A DNA stretch of 64,000 nt, taken from NCBI GenBank assembly GCA_046330435.1, contig JAXLST010000005.1:434001-498000 (forward strand), read 5' to 3'. The notes beneath the pieces are model-generated. The model had not been told where the DNA came from. It did not search any database and saw only the letters and a list, made by a program, of their open reading frames with translations. Source of the DNA: Ga0077560 sp046330435 (GTDB lineage Bacteria; Actinomycetota; Thermoleophilia; Miltoncostaeales; Miltoncostaeaceae). The position numbers were made by a program, and so were the translations under genes. Shown here piece by piece: positions 50,334-60,169 of this stretch. Numbering within the stretch: the first letter of the stretch is position 1; each line of letters opens with the position of its first letter.

Positions 50334-51515
50334 TCAGTCCTCGTCGGGCTGGAAGCGCAGCACCAGGTTCGAGAGCCGCTCCGCCGTGCCGGCCAGGTTC
50401 TCGCTGAAGGAGGCGACCTCCTGGGTGGCCCGGCTCGTCTCGTGGGTGGACGCCGCGACGTTCTCGGTCGCCGACCGGGCCTCGCGGCTCACGTCGGCGA
50501 GCTCGTTGGTGGCCTCGGCGAGGCGGTCCACCCGGCCGCCGGTGTCGGACACCGCGCGGGCGAGCTCCGTGAAGGCGCTGCGGGTCTGCTCGGCGGTCGC
50601 CGCCGCGCTCTCGGCGAGCTTGCGGACCTCGTCGGCCACGACGGCGAAGCCGCGGCCCTGGTCACCGGCGCGCGCCGCCTCGATCGACGCGTTGAGCGCG
50701 AGCAGGTTCGTCTGCGCCGCGATCGCCGTGATCTCGTCGGTGAGCGAGACGCCGCGGTCGGCGACGGTCCGCGCACGGGTGGACAGGTCCACCGCCTCCT
50801 CGCAGACGCCGGCGGCCTCGGTGACCATGCGCTCCTGGCGGGCGGCGCCGTCGGCGACCGTCGACATCGACGCGGCGATCTGGGTCGACGCCGCGCCGGT
50901 CTCCTGCGCCGTCGCCGCCATCTCCTGGGACGCCGCGGCGACACCGGTCGCGGTCTCCCGCACCTCCCGGATCACGCCGGACAGCTGCAGGCGCATGGTG
51001 TTGTAGTCGCGGATCCCCGCCTGGGCGCCCGAGAGCATGCGGTTGAAGGTCTCGGCGAGGGTGCCCATCTGCGCGCCGCGCTGGCAGGTGACCGGATCCG
51101 TCACCGGCGTGGCGGGGACGCACAGGTTGCCCTCGGTCACGGCGGCGAGGCCGCGGCCCAGGTCCGCCAGGCAGTTGTCGGTGACCGAGTCGAGGGCCGC
51201 CTGCAGGTCCTCGATGGCCGACCGGTCGCCGAGGCGCGTGGCGTACAGCTCGCGCATGGCGTTGTAGGCCGCCACCGATGCCTGGACGCGCCCGATCAGC
51301 GCGTTCACCTTCTCCGCCAGCTCCGCGCCCTGGGCGCCCGGCGTGACGGGGATGAGGGTGGTCACGGGATCGACCGCGCGGGTGAGGTCACCGCCCTGGA
51401 AGGCCTCCAGTGCCGCCGTGAGGCTGGCGAGGCAGTGGCCGTTGAGACTGTCGACGCGGTCCTCGATTGCGGTGAGCATGGGCGCCGCCGCTGAGCCGCC
51501 GAAACGCTGGAGCAT
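50334..51515 (-). CDS. Soluble methyl-accepting chemotaxis protein 3
   Basis: 393 aa from the ATG at 51515 (GGGGAG 8 nt upstream). No TM. Two HAMP-like units as in receptor 1 (DSLNGHCLASL; DSVTDNCLADL, with extra Cys in GNLCVPATPVTDPVTC) and tip DEITAIAAQTNLLALNASIEAARAGDQGRGFAVVADEVRKLAESA. The C-terminus diverges (ELADVSREARSATENVAAST). Transcribed away from the HD-GYP gene at 51700, with which it shares a 184-nt divergent region. Ligand unknown. Confidence 0.92.
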   Translation of the reverse strand: MLQRFGGSAAAPMLTAIEDRVDSLNGHCLASLTAALEAFQGGDLTRAVDPVTTLIPVTPGAQGAELAEKVNALIGRVQASVAAYNAMRELYATRLGDRSAIEDLQAALDSVTDNCLADLGRGLAAVTEGNLCVPATPVTDPVTCQRGAQMGTLAETFNRMLSGAQAGIRDYNTMRLQLSGVIREVRETATGVAAASQEMAATAQETGAASTQIAASMSTVADGAARQERMVTEAAGVCEEAVDLSTRARTVADRGVSLTDEITAIAAQTNLLALNASIEAARAGDQGRGFAVVADEVRKLAESAAATAEQTRSAFTELARAVSDTGGRVDRLAEATNELADVSREARSATENVAASTHETSRATQEVASFSENLAGTAERLSNLVLRFQPDED

Positions 51516-51699
51516 CCTGGTTCTCCCCCGATGTGGTCGGTGCAGCCCTCTCATCGGCCCGGGTGGAGCCGGTGCGAGTTTTTCTCCACTCTCGACGTCG
51601 ATTATTGGTCCACCGGCGTGGACGCCCCCCGGTCGCCCGTCCACAGGGGTTCCCCGGGTCAAGGGCAGGCCCCTCCGGGCCGACACTGACCGTGGACCA

Positions 51700-53202
51700 A
51701 TGCGCCGCAGACTCCCGCACACCCTCGACGTCGCGATCGTCCTGGTCGCATCGTCGATCCCGCCGGTCTATGCCCTCATCCTGCTGGGAGGCACGCGCGT
51801 GGGCCTCGGGGCCGCCGAGCACGTGGCCCTCGTGGGGGCCGCCGCGGTGGCCGCCGGCATCGCCGCCGGCCTGCTGGGCGTCACCGCCGAGCGCCAGGGC
51901 GACGCGCGCAGCGCCGCCATCGGCGGCGCGTTCGCGGTCATGTGCGCGCTGCTGCTGGTGAACGGCGCGGGCACCCCCGGGTTCATCGTGCCGGCCGAGG
52001 ACCTCGCCGGCGCCACGCTCGCCGGCGCCCTCACCCTCCCGGTGGGCGGCATCGCCATGGTCCTCGCGTCGCATCCCGCCCTGCGCGGCCCGCGGCACGT
52101 CGGCATGGTGCTCATCGCGACCATCGGCGCGCTCGCCCTCATCGCCGGTCTCCTGGTGCGGAACCTCGGGGACCCGGGGGCCATGCCCGCCCCGGACCCG
52201 CTGGGCCCCGTCGGCATCGCGTCGGTCGCGGTGGGGCTGCTGTGCTTCGCGCTGCTGGCCACGCGCTCGGCGAGCACCTACCTCATGACCCGCCGCCGGA
52301 GGGACCTGTCGGTGGCCGCCGGCCTGGTGTGGCTCGGCTGCGCCCAGGTGGCCTTCGGCCGGTACCAGCCGGGCGAGGCGGGCTTCTGGATCGTGGACCT
52401 CGCGATCCTGTCCGGCATCGCCATGGTGTGCGTGCCGGTGGCCCTGGACCTGGCGTCGGCGACGCCGTCGCGGCCCCTGGGCGGCGACCTGCGCGCCGCC
52501 GAACTGGTGCACCAGCAGGAGTCGTACCTGGGGGCGCAGGTGCGGTCGCTCATGGCCCGCCTGGTCGAGAAGGACCTCTCCACCGAGGAGCAAACCCGCC
52601 GTGTCGCGGTGCTGGCGGTGCAGGTGGGGGAGCGGCTCGGCCTCGGCGCGACGGACCTCCGGACGCTGGCCACCGCCGGCCTGCTGCACGACATCGGCAA
52701 GCTCCGCGTGCCGGACCGGATCCTGAAGAAGCCGGACAAGCTCACCGACGAGGAGTACGAGCTCATCCGCCGGCACCCCATCTGGGGCGACGAGCTGCTC
52801 GGTGAGCTCGACGGGTTCTCCCCGGCCCTGCGGCAGGCCGTGCGCCAGCACCACGAGCGCCTGGACGGCACCGGCTACCCCGACCGCGTCGACGCCGTCG
52901 AGATCAGCGTCTTCTCGCGCATCGTCGCGGTGGCGGACGTGTTCGACGCCCTCACCTCGCCGCGCGTGTACCGCGACGCCTGGCCCGCCGAGCGGGCCCT
53001 CGCGGAGATCGCGCGCTGCGTGGGCACCGAGTACGACCCCGAGGCCTTCGCCGCCCTGGAGCGCGTGGTCGCCGACGGGGTGGTCCCCGTCGCCGCCATC
53101 CCGGTGCCGGAGCGCGGCGCCCGCATGGACGAGCTGCCGGGCCACTACCTGCCGCCCGCGGCGGCGCTCGCCGCCACCGACGACGGGACCGCCGCCCGAT
53201 GA
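51700..53202 (+). CDS. Membrane HD-GYP phosphodiesterase
   Basis: 500 aa from the ATG at 51700. Residues 10-240 contain seven or so TM segments (MASE-like sensory part). A linker (250-285) leads to the HD-GYP domain: AGLLHDIGKLRVPDRILKKPDKLTDEEYELIRRHPIWG (about 327-365) and HHERLDGTGYPDRV, then IVAVADVFDALTS. All metal ligands and GYP are intact, so it should hydrolyse c-di-GMP. ATGA overlap with the degenerate HD gene below shows coupling. Confidence 0.93.
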   Translation: MRRRLPHTLDVAIVLVASSIPPVYALILLGGTRVGLGAAEHVALVGAAAVAAGIAAGLLGVTAERQGDARSAAIGGAFAVMCALLLVNGAGTPGFIVPAEDLAGATLAGALTLPVGGIAMVLASHPALRGPRHVGMVLIATIGALALIAGLLVRNLGDPGAMPAPDPLGPVGIASVAVGLLCFALLATRSASTYLMTRRRRDLSVAAGLVWLGCAQVAFGRYQPGEAGFWIVDLAILSGIAMVCVPVALDLASATPSRPLGGDLRAAELVHQQESYLGAQVRSLMARLVEKDLSTEEQTRRVAVLAVQVGERLGLGATDLRTLATAGLLHDIGKLRVPDRILKKPDKLTDEEYELIRRHPIWGDELLGELDGFSPALRQAVRQHHERLDGTGYPDRVDAVEISVFSRIVAVADVFDALTSPRVYRDAWPAERALAEIARCVGTEYDPEAFAALERVVADGVVPVAAIPVPERGARMDELPGHYLPPAAALAATDDGTAAR

Positions 53203-54332
53203 CGCCCGACGCGCTGGTCCTCACCGCCCTCGCGGCCGCGGCGCTCCTGGCCCTGGCGGGGCTGGCGGTGCGGGACGTGCGCGTCGCCGCGCTCGGCGCC
53301 GCCCTGGTGGTGACCGCCGGCGTGAGCGTCCCGGCCGGTGCCGGCCTGGTGGGCCTGAGCGGCCCGGTGCTCGTGCAGACCTCACGCCGCAGGCGGGCGG
53401 CGATGGGCGTGCTCCTGGTGGGGCTGCCCGTGGCCGTGGCGCTCAGCGCCGCCGGCGCCGCCGTGCCGGACGCGCTCCCCGGGTTGGGCAGGGACAGCCT
53501 CCTGGGCGTGGCGCTGCGCGGCCTCGGGATGGCGGGGATGGCCTACGGCGGCGTGCACGCCCTGCGCGTCTGGCGTCGCTCCACCCGCATCCGGGACCTG
53601 GCCGCCGTCGCCGGCTATCCGCTGGTGACCGCGTCGCTGCTGTCCGGCGAGGCGGTCGCGTGGCTCGCGTCGCCCTCGTCGTGGGCGCCCTCCGCCGCCG
53701 CCGCCGGGATCCTGCTGCTGCTCGCCGCGCCCCTGCTGGACACCTGGGCGGTCGTCACCCGGCGCGCCGCGAGCGGCGACGACCCCTCCGTGGCGGCCGT
53801 CGAGCGCCGCCTGGGCGTGCAGCTGCGCGGCATGCTGGCCGGCGCGGCACGCCGCGACCCGCAGGCCGGCGCGCACTCGCACCGCGTGGCGGCCCTGGGC
53901 GTGCGCGTCGCCGAGCGCATGGGGCTGTCCACCCGGCTGCAGGGACAGGTCGCGGCCGCGGGACTGCTCCACCACCTGGGCGCGGCCGACGCCGCCACCG
54001 CCGAGGGGCTGCTCGCCGCGGTGGACGCCCCGCTCGCGCCGTCGGTGCGCGAGGCCGTGCGCGACCGCGCGACGCATCTCGCGGCGCTGGAGGAGCGGTA
54101 CCACGAGTGGGACGTCACGGTCCCCATCGTCACCCGGATCCTCGCGGTCTGCGACGCGTTCGAGACCGCCGCGGAGGAGGGCGCCGCCCCCGCGGAGGTC
54201 ATCACCGCGATGCGCGCCGGCGCCGGGGAGCGCTTCTGCCCCGCGTCGCTGGAGGCGCTGGAGGCCGTGCTCGAGGGCGGGCTCCACACGGTGGAGCCCG
54301 GCACCGCTCAGCCGGAGCGCGAGGCCAGGTAG
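53199..54332 (+). CDS. Membrane protein with degenerate HD domain
   Basis: 377 aa. The ATG overlaps the HD-GYP stop by 4 nt (ATGA). Residues 5-190 hold about six TM segments with a basic loop, similar to its neighbour. Residues 205-370 align with the HD-GYP domain, but the catalytic HD reads HH (GLLHHLGAADAAT) and HHE...GYP is replaced by RYHEWDVTVP; IVTRILAVCDAFETA survives. It is therefore likely a non-catalytic c-di-GMP-binding or regulatory partner of the active enzyme. Confidence 0.82.
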   Translation: MTPDALVLTALAAAALLALAGLAVRDVRVAALGAALVVTAGVSVPAGAGLVGLSGPVLVQTSRRRRAAMGVLLVGLPVAVALSAAGAAVPDALPGLGRDSLLGVALRGLGMAGMAYGGVHALRVWRRSTRIRDLAAVAGYPLVTASLLSGEAVAWLASPSSWAPSAAAAGILLLLAAPLLDTWAVVTRRAASGDDPSVAAVERRLGVQLRGMLAGAARRDPQAGAHSHRVAALGVRVAERMGLSTRLQGQVAAAGLLHHLGAADAATAEGLLAAVDAPLAPSVREAVRDRATHLAALEERYHEWDVTVPIVTRILAVCDAFETAAEEGAAPAEVITAMRAGAGERFCPASLEALEAVLEGGLHTVEPGTAQPEREAR

Positions 54333-55954
54333 GCCCGCCACCCGCCGAAGCGGGTGATCTCCTCGGCCCCCTCCAGGGCCGCCGGCTCGCAGATGAAGCC
54401 CTTCACCTGCCCGCCGTCCCCCAGCGTCACCGTCCCGATGCCCAGCGGGGGCGGCACCTCGGCGGTGAACGCGCCGAACGCCGCGGCGTCCAGCTCCCAC
54501 ACCTCGACCTCGATGGCGGCGCCGTCCCCGCCGGGGGCGCGCACCAGCCCGGGCTTGGGCGGCACCGTGCCGGCCAGGTGGTGCAGGCGGTACTCCGCGG
54601 CGGTCCGCGTCGCGGCGACCAGGCGCCCGCCGCGACGGGTGAGCTGGTGGTTGAGCGGCTGCCCGGACAGATGCGCCCCCACCACCGCGACGCGCACCGT
54701 CGCCTCGGGCGCCGTCGCCTCGAAGCGCGACCCCACCGCGGCCAGCAGCGCGTCGCCGAACGCGGGGGCGATGAGCTGCAGGCCGAACGGCGCGCCACCC
54801 GGCCGGACTCCTGCGGGCACCGACAGGGCGCACAGGTCCATGAGGTTCACGAAGTTGGTGTACGTCCCCAGGCGGCTCTGGACGCCGTGCGGGTCGGCGA
54901 GGGCCTCCTCCACGGTCGGCGCGATCGCCGCGGTCGGCAGCGCCAGCACGTCGGCGGCGGCCCACACCGGCGCGGCGGCCTCCACCAGCGCCTCGAGGCG
55001 GTACGCCCCGTTGTAGGCGTCCACGGCGGTGCGGCCCGACGCGGAGAGGATCGCCTCGCGCACCACCGGGTGCACCTCGTCGGGGTGCGCGGTGATGAAG
55101 TCCCCGACGGCCGCGAGCCGCTCGGCCAGCCACGGTCCGCCGTACAGCAGGGTCGCGGCCTCCAGGAACGGCGTCACGTCCACCGGGACCAGCGTCGCGC
55201 CGGCGGCCTCCAGGCGCCCGAGCGCCGTGGCGAACAGGGCGGCGGCCTCCGCGTCTCCGAACCACTCGAGCGCCCCGGAGGGGACGGCCACGCGCGGCGC
55301 CGCCTGGGCCCGTGCCCGCTCCACGGCGTCGCGCAGCGCGGGGCGGGTGGCGGTGCACATCGCCCCGAGCGCCCGCCACGCCAGGTCGGTGGTGCGGGCG
55401 AACACCGACACGCAGTCGAGGCTGCGGCACGCCGGCACGACGCCGGCGGTGGACACCAGCGCCCGGGTGGGCTTGAACCCGGCGATGGCGTTCATCGCGG
55501 CCGGCACGCGGCCCGACCCGGCCGTGTCGGTGCCCAGCGCGACGTCCACCAGCCCGGCGGCCACGGCGACCGCGGACCCGGAGCTCGACCCGCCGGCGAT
55601 CACGCCCGGGGCCGCGACGGACTCCGGGATGCCGTACGGGGAGCGCGTCCCCACCAGGCCCGTCGCGAACTGGTCCATGTTGGTCTTGCCGGCCAGAACG
55701 GCGCCGGCGGCCCGCAGGCGCGCGACCACCGGCGCGTCCGCCTCCGGGGTGAACGCGTAGGCGGGGCAGGCGGCGGTGGTGGGCATGCCGGCGACGTCGA
55801 TGTTGTCCTTCACCGCGAACAGCAGCCCGTGCAGCGGGCCGGGGGGCGCCGCCGCCGCGGCCGCGCGCACCGCGTCGTCGGGGGGACGGCTGATCCACAC
55901 GCCCTCGGGGGCCGCGCCGATGCGCCGCAGGGCGTCGTCCAGGTGGGCGCTCAT
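54308..55954 (-). CDS. atzF: Allophanate hydrolase
   Basis: 548 aa from the ATG at 55954, coupled to the urea carboxylase stop (ATGA). The amidase signature is complete: K49 in LLFAVKDNIDVAG, GGSSSGSAVAVAAGLVDVALGTDTAGSGRVPA (121-151) with cis-Ser and nucleophile Ser147, typical of AS-family enzymes. The C-terminal ~110 residues (VAVVGAHLSGQPLNHQLTRRGG, FGAFTAEVPPPLGIGTVTL) are the second domain found in AtzF and in the C-part of DUR1,2. It hydrolyses allophanate to 2 NH3 and 2 CO2, finishing the urea amidolyase route. Confidence 0.93.
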   Translation of the reverse strand: MSAHLDDALRRIGAAPEGVWISRPPDDAVRAAAAAAPPGPLHGLLFAVKDNIDVAGMPTTAACPAYAFTPEADAPVVARLRAAGAVLAGKTNMDQFATGLVGTRSPYGIPESVAAPGVIAGGSSSGSAVAVAAGLVDVALGTDTAGSGRVPAAMNAIAGFKPTRALVSTAGVVPACRSLDCVSVFARTTDLAWRALGAMCTATRPALRDAVERARAQAAPRVAVPSGALEWFGDAEAAALFATALGRLEAAGATLVPVDVTPFLEAATLLYGGPWLAERLAAVGDFITAHPDEVHPVVREAILSASGRTAVDAYNGAYRLEALVEAAAPVWAAADVLALPTAAIAPTVEEALADPHGVQSRLGTYTNFVNLMDLCALSVPAGVRPGGAPFGLQLIAPAFGDALLAAVGSRFEATAPEATVRVAVVGAHLSGQPLNHQLTRRGGRLVAATRTAAEYRLHHLAGTVPPKPGLVRAPGGDGAAIEVEVWELDAAAFGAFTAEVPPPLGIGTVTLGDGGQVKGFICEPAALEGAEEITRFGGWRAYLASRSG

Positions 55955-58900
55955 GCCGGCACCGCCTCGCCCAGGATCATCAGCGGCTGGCCGGGGGTCA
56001 CCAGGTCGCCGGGTGCGCACCGCACCTGGGCGACCACCCCGTCGGCGGGTGCGGACACCTCCACCTCCATCTTCATCGCCTCCAGGACGGCCACGACCTC
56101 GCCGGCGCGCACCCGCGCGCCCGGCTCCACCAGCACCTTCCACACGTTGGCGGCCAGGTGCGCCTCCACGCGCACGCCCGCCACATCCTCGTGCACCGCG
56201 TCGGCCGCGGCGGGGGGCTTCGCGGGCGGCGGCATCGCCGCCCACCGCTCGCGCTCCTCGGCGAAGGCCGCCCGCTGGGTGTCGCGGAACACCGCGGCCT
56301 CCGAGGCGATGGACGCCTGGAACGCCCGGTACGCCGCCACGTCCAGCTCGCCGTCCTCGATGCGCAGCCGCCGGGTGCCGTCGCGCACGCCGCGGCGCCA
56401 CGCCCGGAGCTCCTCGTGGTCCACCGGGAAGAACCGGACACGGTCGAAGAACCGCAGCAGCCACGGCGTGCCGGGCGTGAACTCCGGGGTGGTGCGGTAC
56501 GTGTTCCACACCGGGACGGTGCGGCCCACCAGCTGGTACCCGCCGGGCCCCTCCATGCCGTACACGCACATGTAGGCCCCGCCGATGCCCACCGCGTTCT
56601 CCGGCGTCCACGTGCGGGCCGGGTTGTACTTGGTGGTGACCAGACGGTGCCGGGGGTCCACGGGCGTCGCCACCGGCGCGCCCAGGTAGACGTCGCCCAG
56701 CCCCAGCACCAGGTAGTCCGCCTCGTAGACGATGCGGTGCACCTCGTCGACGCCGTCCAGGCCGTTGATGCGCCGGATGAACTCGATGTTGCTGGGGCAC
56801 CAGGGGGCGTCGGGCCGCACCGAGCGCATGTACCGCTCGATCGCGAGCATGGCGTCCGGGTCCTCCCAGGCGAGCGGCAGGTGCACGACGCGGCTCGGCA
56901 CCCGCATGGCGTCCACCGGGGGCAGGCCCTCCTCGGCCGCCATCGCCACCGCCAGGGCCTGGCGCACCGAGATGCGGCGGTCGTCGATGTGGATCTGCAG
57001 CGAGCGGATGCCGGGGGTCAGGTCCAGGACGCCGGGCACGGCGCGCGCCTCCAGCGCGGCCATGAGCGCGTGCACGCGCATGCGCAGCCCAGGTCGAGGA
57101 CCTGGGGGCCGTACTCCACCAGCAGGTAGGCGTCGCCCCTGCGCCGGTAGACGACCTCCGGGCGGTCGTCCCGCGCGGGCCGGCGGGCGAGCACGGCGTC
57201 CCGCACGGGCTCGCGCGGCGGCCCCGCGGCGGGGACGGGCCGGAGCGTGGCGATCTCCCGGTCGCGGCGGCGGGCCGCGGCCCGCGCGTCGGCGGGGTCC
57301 ATCAGGCGCAGCCGCACGGTGTCGCCGGGCGACAGCTGGCCGAGCTTCCACAGCTCGTGGCGCGCCACCGTGACCGGGCACACGAAGCCGCCCAGGGACG
57401 GGCCGTCCGGTCCCAGCACCACCGGCATGTCGCCGGTGAAGTCCACGGCGCCCACCGCGTAGGGGGTGTCGTGGATGTTCGACGGGTGCAGGCCCGCCTC
57501 GCCGCCGTCGGGGCGCACCCACTCCGGCTCGGGTCCCACCAGGCGCACCCCGGTGCGGTCGGAGTTGTGGTGCACGCTCCACTCGGCCGTGAGCAGGCGC
57601 TCCACGTAGGCGGGGGTCATGAAGTCCGGCGCGGCGTGGGGGCCGTACAGCACCCCGATCTCCCACGACCCGGCCAGCGCGGGCACCAGGGCCGGGTCCA
57701 CGGCGCGGCGCGGGCCACCCGGCGCGCAGCGCCCGGGGTCGAGCCGCAGCACGTCGCCGGGGCGCAGCGGCCGGCCGCCGTGGCCGCCGAACCCGCCCAG
57801 CGCGAACGTCGACCGGCTGCCCAGGTACTCCGGGGCCATGAAGCCGCCTCGCACCGCCAGGTACGCCCGGGCCCCGGGGCCGCGCACCGCCCCCATGCGC
57901 AGCTCCCCGCCGGCGGGGACGACCGCCGGGGTGAGCGGCGCGAGCGGCGCGCCGTCGACGGTCGCGCCCATGTCGGCGCCGGCGAGGCAGACCTCCGCCT
58001 CCACCATGAACCGCAGGGTCGCGCCGATGCGCGTCATCTCGACGGTCACCGCGTCGTCGGGGTTGCCCAGCAGGCGGTTCGCGAGGCGGTGCGAGCGGTC
58101 GTCCATGGGCCCCGAGGGCGGGACGCCGACGGCCCAGTACCCGATGCGCCCCGGGTGGTCCTGCAGGGAGGCGAGCAGCCCCGGGGTCACCACCTCGACG
58201 GTGGGCGACGGGACCTCCACGCCGGTGAGCACGGCGGTGTGGGGCCGCCCGTCGGCGAACGGGCCCTCGGTGACGGCGGCCGACAGCAGCCCCAGGTTGG
58301 TCTCAAGGCCCCACAGCTCGGTGCGGTCCAGGGCCTCGCGCATCGCGGCCAGCGCCGCCGGCCGGTCGGCGGCGTGCACGACGACCTTCGCCAGCAGGGG
58401 GTCGTAGTACGGCGACACCTCGGTGCCGGACTCCACCCAGGTGTCCACCCGGACGTCGTCCGGGAAGGCCACGTGGGTGAGGGTGCCGACGCTCGGCCGG
58501 TAGCCGCGCGCGGGGTCCTCGGCGTACACGCGGGCCTCGATGGCGTGCCCCCGCGGGGCGCGTCCATCCCAGCCCGCGAGGGGGTCGTCCCCGGCCGCCA
58601 GGCGCACCATCCACTCCACCAGGTCCACGCCGAACACGGCCTCGGTGACGCCGTGCTCCACCTGCAGGCGGGTGTTGACCTCCAGGAAGAACGCCTCGTG
58701 GGTCTCGGCGTCCACCAGGAACTCCACCGTGCCCGCCGACCGGTAGGCGACGGCCTCGCACAGGCGCACCGCGCTGGCGGCCAGGCCGGCCCGGGTGGCG
58801 TCGTCGAGCCCGGGGGCGGGGGTCTCCTCCAGCACCTTCTGGTTGCGCCGCTGCAGCGAGCAGTCCCGTTCGCCCAGCGCGACCACGCGCCCGCGGCCGT

Positions 58901-59552
58901 CGCCGAACACCTGCACCTCCACGTGCCGGGCGCTGGCGACGTACCGCTCCAGGTACACCTCCGCCGACCCGAAGCTCGCCTCGGCGAGGTGCGCCACGCG
59001 GGCGAACGCGTCGCGCAGCTCCCCCGGCGCATGGCAGATCGCCATGCCGATGCCGCCGCCGCCGGCGGTGCTCTTGAGGATCACCGGGTACCCGATGTCC
59101 TGCGCGGCGGCGAGCGCGGCGACCTCGTCGGGCAGCGGGTCGGTGCCGGGCAGCAGCGGCAGGCCGCACTCGCGCGCCAGGCGCCGGGCGCTGTCCTTGC
59201 GGCCGAACGCGCGGATCTGGTCCGGCGTGGGCCCGCAGAACGCGATCCCAGCGGCCTCCACGGCCTCCGCGAAGGCCGGGTCCTCGCTCAGGAACCCGTA
59301 ACCGGGGTGGATCGCCCCCGCGCCCGTCTCCCGGGCGGCGGCGATGATCGCGTCGCCGCGCAGGTAGCTCTCGGCCGGGGCGGGCGGCCCGATGGCCACG
59401 GCGGCGTCGGCCATCCGCACGTGCGGGCTGCCGGCGTCCGCCTCGGAGTGGACGGCCACGCCCCGCAGGCCCATGGCGCCCACGGTGCGCAGCACCCTGC
59501 AGGCGATCTCGCCGCGGTTCGCGACGAGGACCGTCTGCAGGGGCCCGGTCAG
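55951..59552 (-). CDS. uca: Urea carboxylase, frameshifted near 57088
   Basis: About 1200 aa if repaired. It begins at CTG (59552), with GGAGG 4 nt upstream; no ATG/GTG/TTG exists near the conserved TVLVANRGEIACRVL. Domains: biotin carboxylase (1 to about 450; LKSTAGGGGIGM, EVNTRLQVEHGVTE), KipA/AHS2-like (about 470-790; LQDHPGRIGYWAVGVPPSGPMD), KipI/AHS1-like (about 820-1040; VPGVLDLTPGIRSLQIHID) and a biotinyl domain with EAMKMEVE near 1155. At about 57086-57090 the frame leaves YGPQVLDLG and the next frame continues LRMRVHALMAALE, so one base (C of GGC-CTG) is missing. It makes allophanate from urea, CO2 and ATP. Real mutation would separate the KipI and biotinyl domains. Confidence 0.9.
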
Positions 59553-60169
59553 GCCGCCTCCGGTGCGGTGACCACCAGCCGGATGGGCGTGGGGTCGAAG
59601 CCGTTGCACGGGTTGTTGATCTGCGGGCAGTTGGAGATGACCACCAGCGTGTCCATGTGGGCCAGCAGGTCGACGTGCAGGCCGGGGGCGGAGATGCCGT
59701 CGACGATGCCCAGGGTCCCGTCCGCCTCCACCGGGACGTTCATGAACCAGTTGATGTTGCTCACCATGTCCCGCTTGCCCATCCCGCGGGGCGCGTGGGC
59801 CATCAGGAAGTTCTCCACGCACGCGTGCTGGTGCTTGGTGTGGTGGCCGTAGCGCAGGGTGTTGGACTCCTGGCTGCAGGCGCCGCCGATGGTGTCGTGC
59901 CGGCCGCACGTGTCGTCCGTGATCTCCATCAGCACGTTGCCCTCGTTGGAGCGCAGCAGCGAGCCGGTGGTGAGGAAGATGTTCCCCTGCTCGGCGATGG
60001 TGTCGGACGCGCTGTACCGCTCGTCCGGGTCGTGGGCGTTGTAGAGGATGCAGTCGGCCGCCTGGTTGCCGCCCAGGTCGATGATCCGCAGCGTGTGGCC
60101 GGCCGCCACGACCCCGCTCCACGGCGCCCGTGCGGGCACCACCTCGTCGTGCACGACGGTCCCGCTCAT
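59549..60169 (-). CDS. Urea carboxylase-associated protein (DUF1989), UAAP2-like
   Basis: 206 aa. DUF1989 family (PF09347): RIIDLGGNQAADCILYNAHDPDERYSASDT, GNIFLTTGSLLRSNEGNVL, DDTCGRHDTIGGACSQESN, INWFMNVPV, ISNCPQINNPCNG. Such proteins flank urea carboxylase/allophanate hydrolase genes; their role with the enzyme is not settled. It overlaps the neighbouring UAAP1-like gene by 4 nt (60166-60169) and the uca CTG by a few bases, so the operon is tightly coupled. Confidence 0.9.
   Translation of the reverse strand: MSGTVVHDEVVPARAPWSGVVAAGHTLRIIDLGGNQAADCILYNAHDPDERYSASDTIAEQGNIFLTTGSLLRSNEGNVLMEITDDTCGRHDTIGGACSQESNTLRYGHHTKHQHACVENFLMAHAPRGMGKRDMVSNINWFMNVPVEADGTLGIVDGISAPGLHVDLLAHMDTLVVISNCPQINNPCNGFDPTPIRLVVTAPEAA

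Noticed and set aside
47995..51515. Chemoreceptor cluster as part of a phage or IS island
   Set aside because: No transposase, integrase or repeats flank it, and codon use is like its neighbours.
57357..59852. 831-codon open frame antisense to urea carboxylase
   Set aside because: It is a GC-driven shadow; its translation is low-complexity Arg/His/Gly and the opposite strand carries the conserved enzyme.
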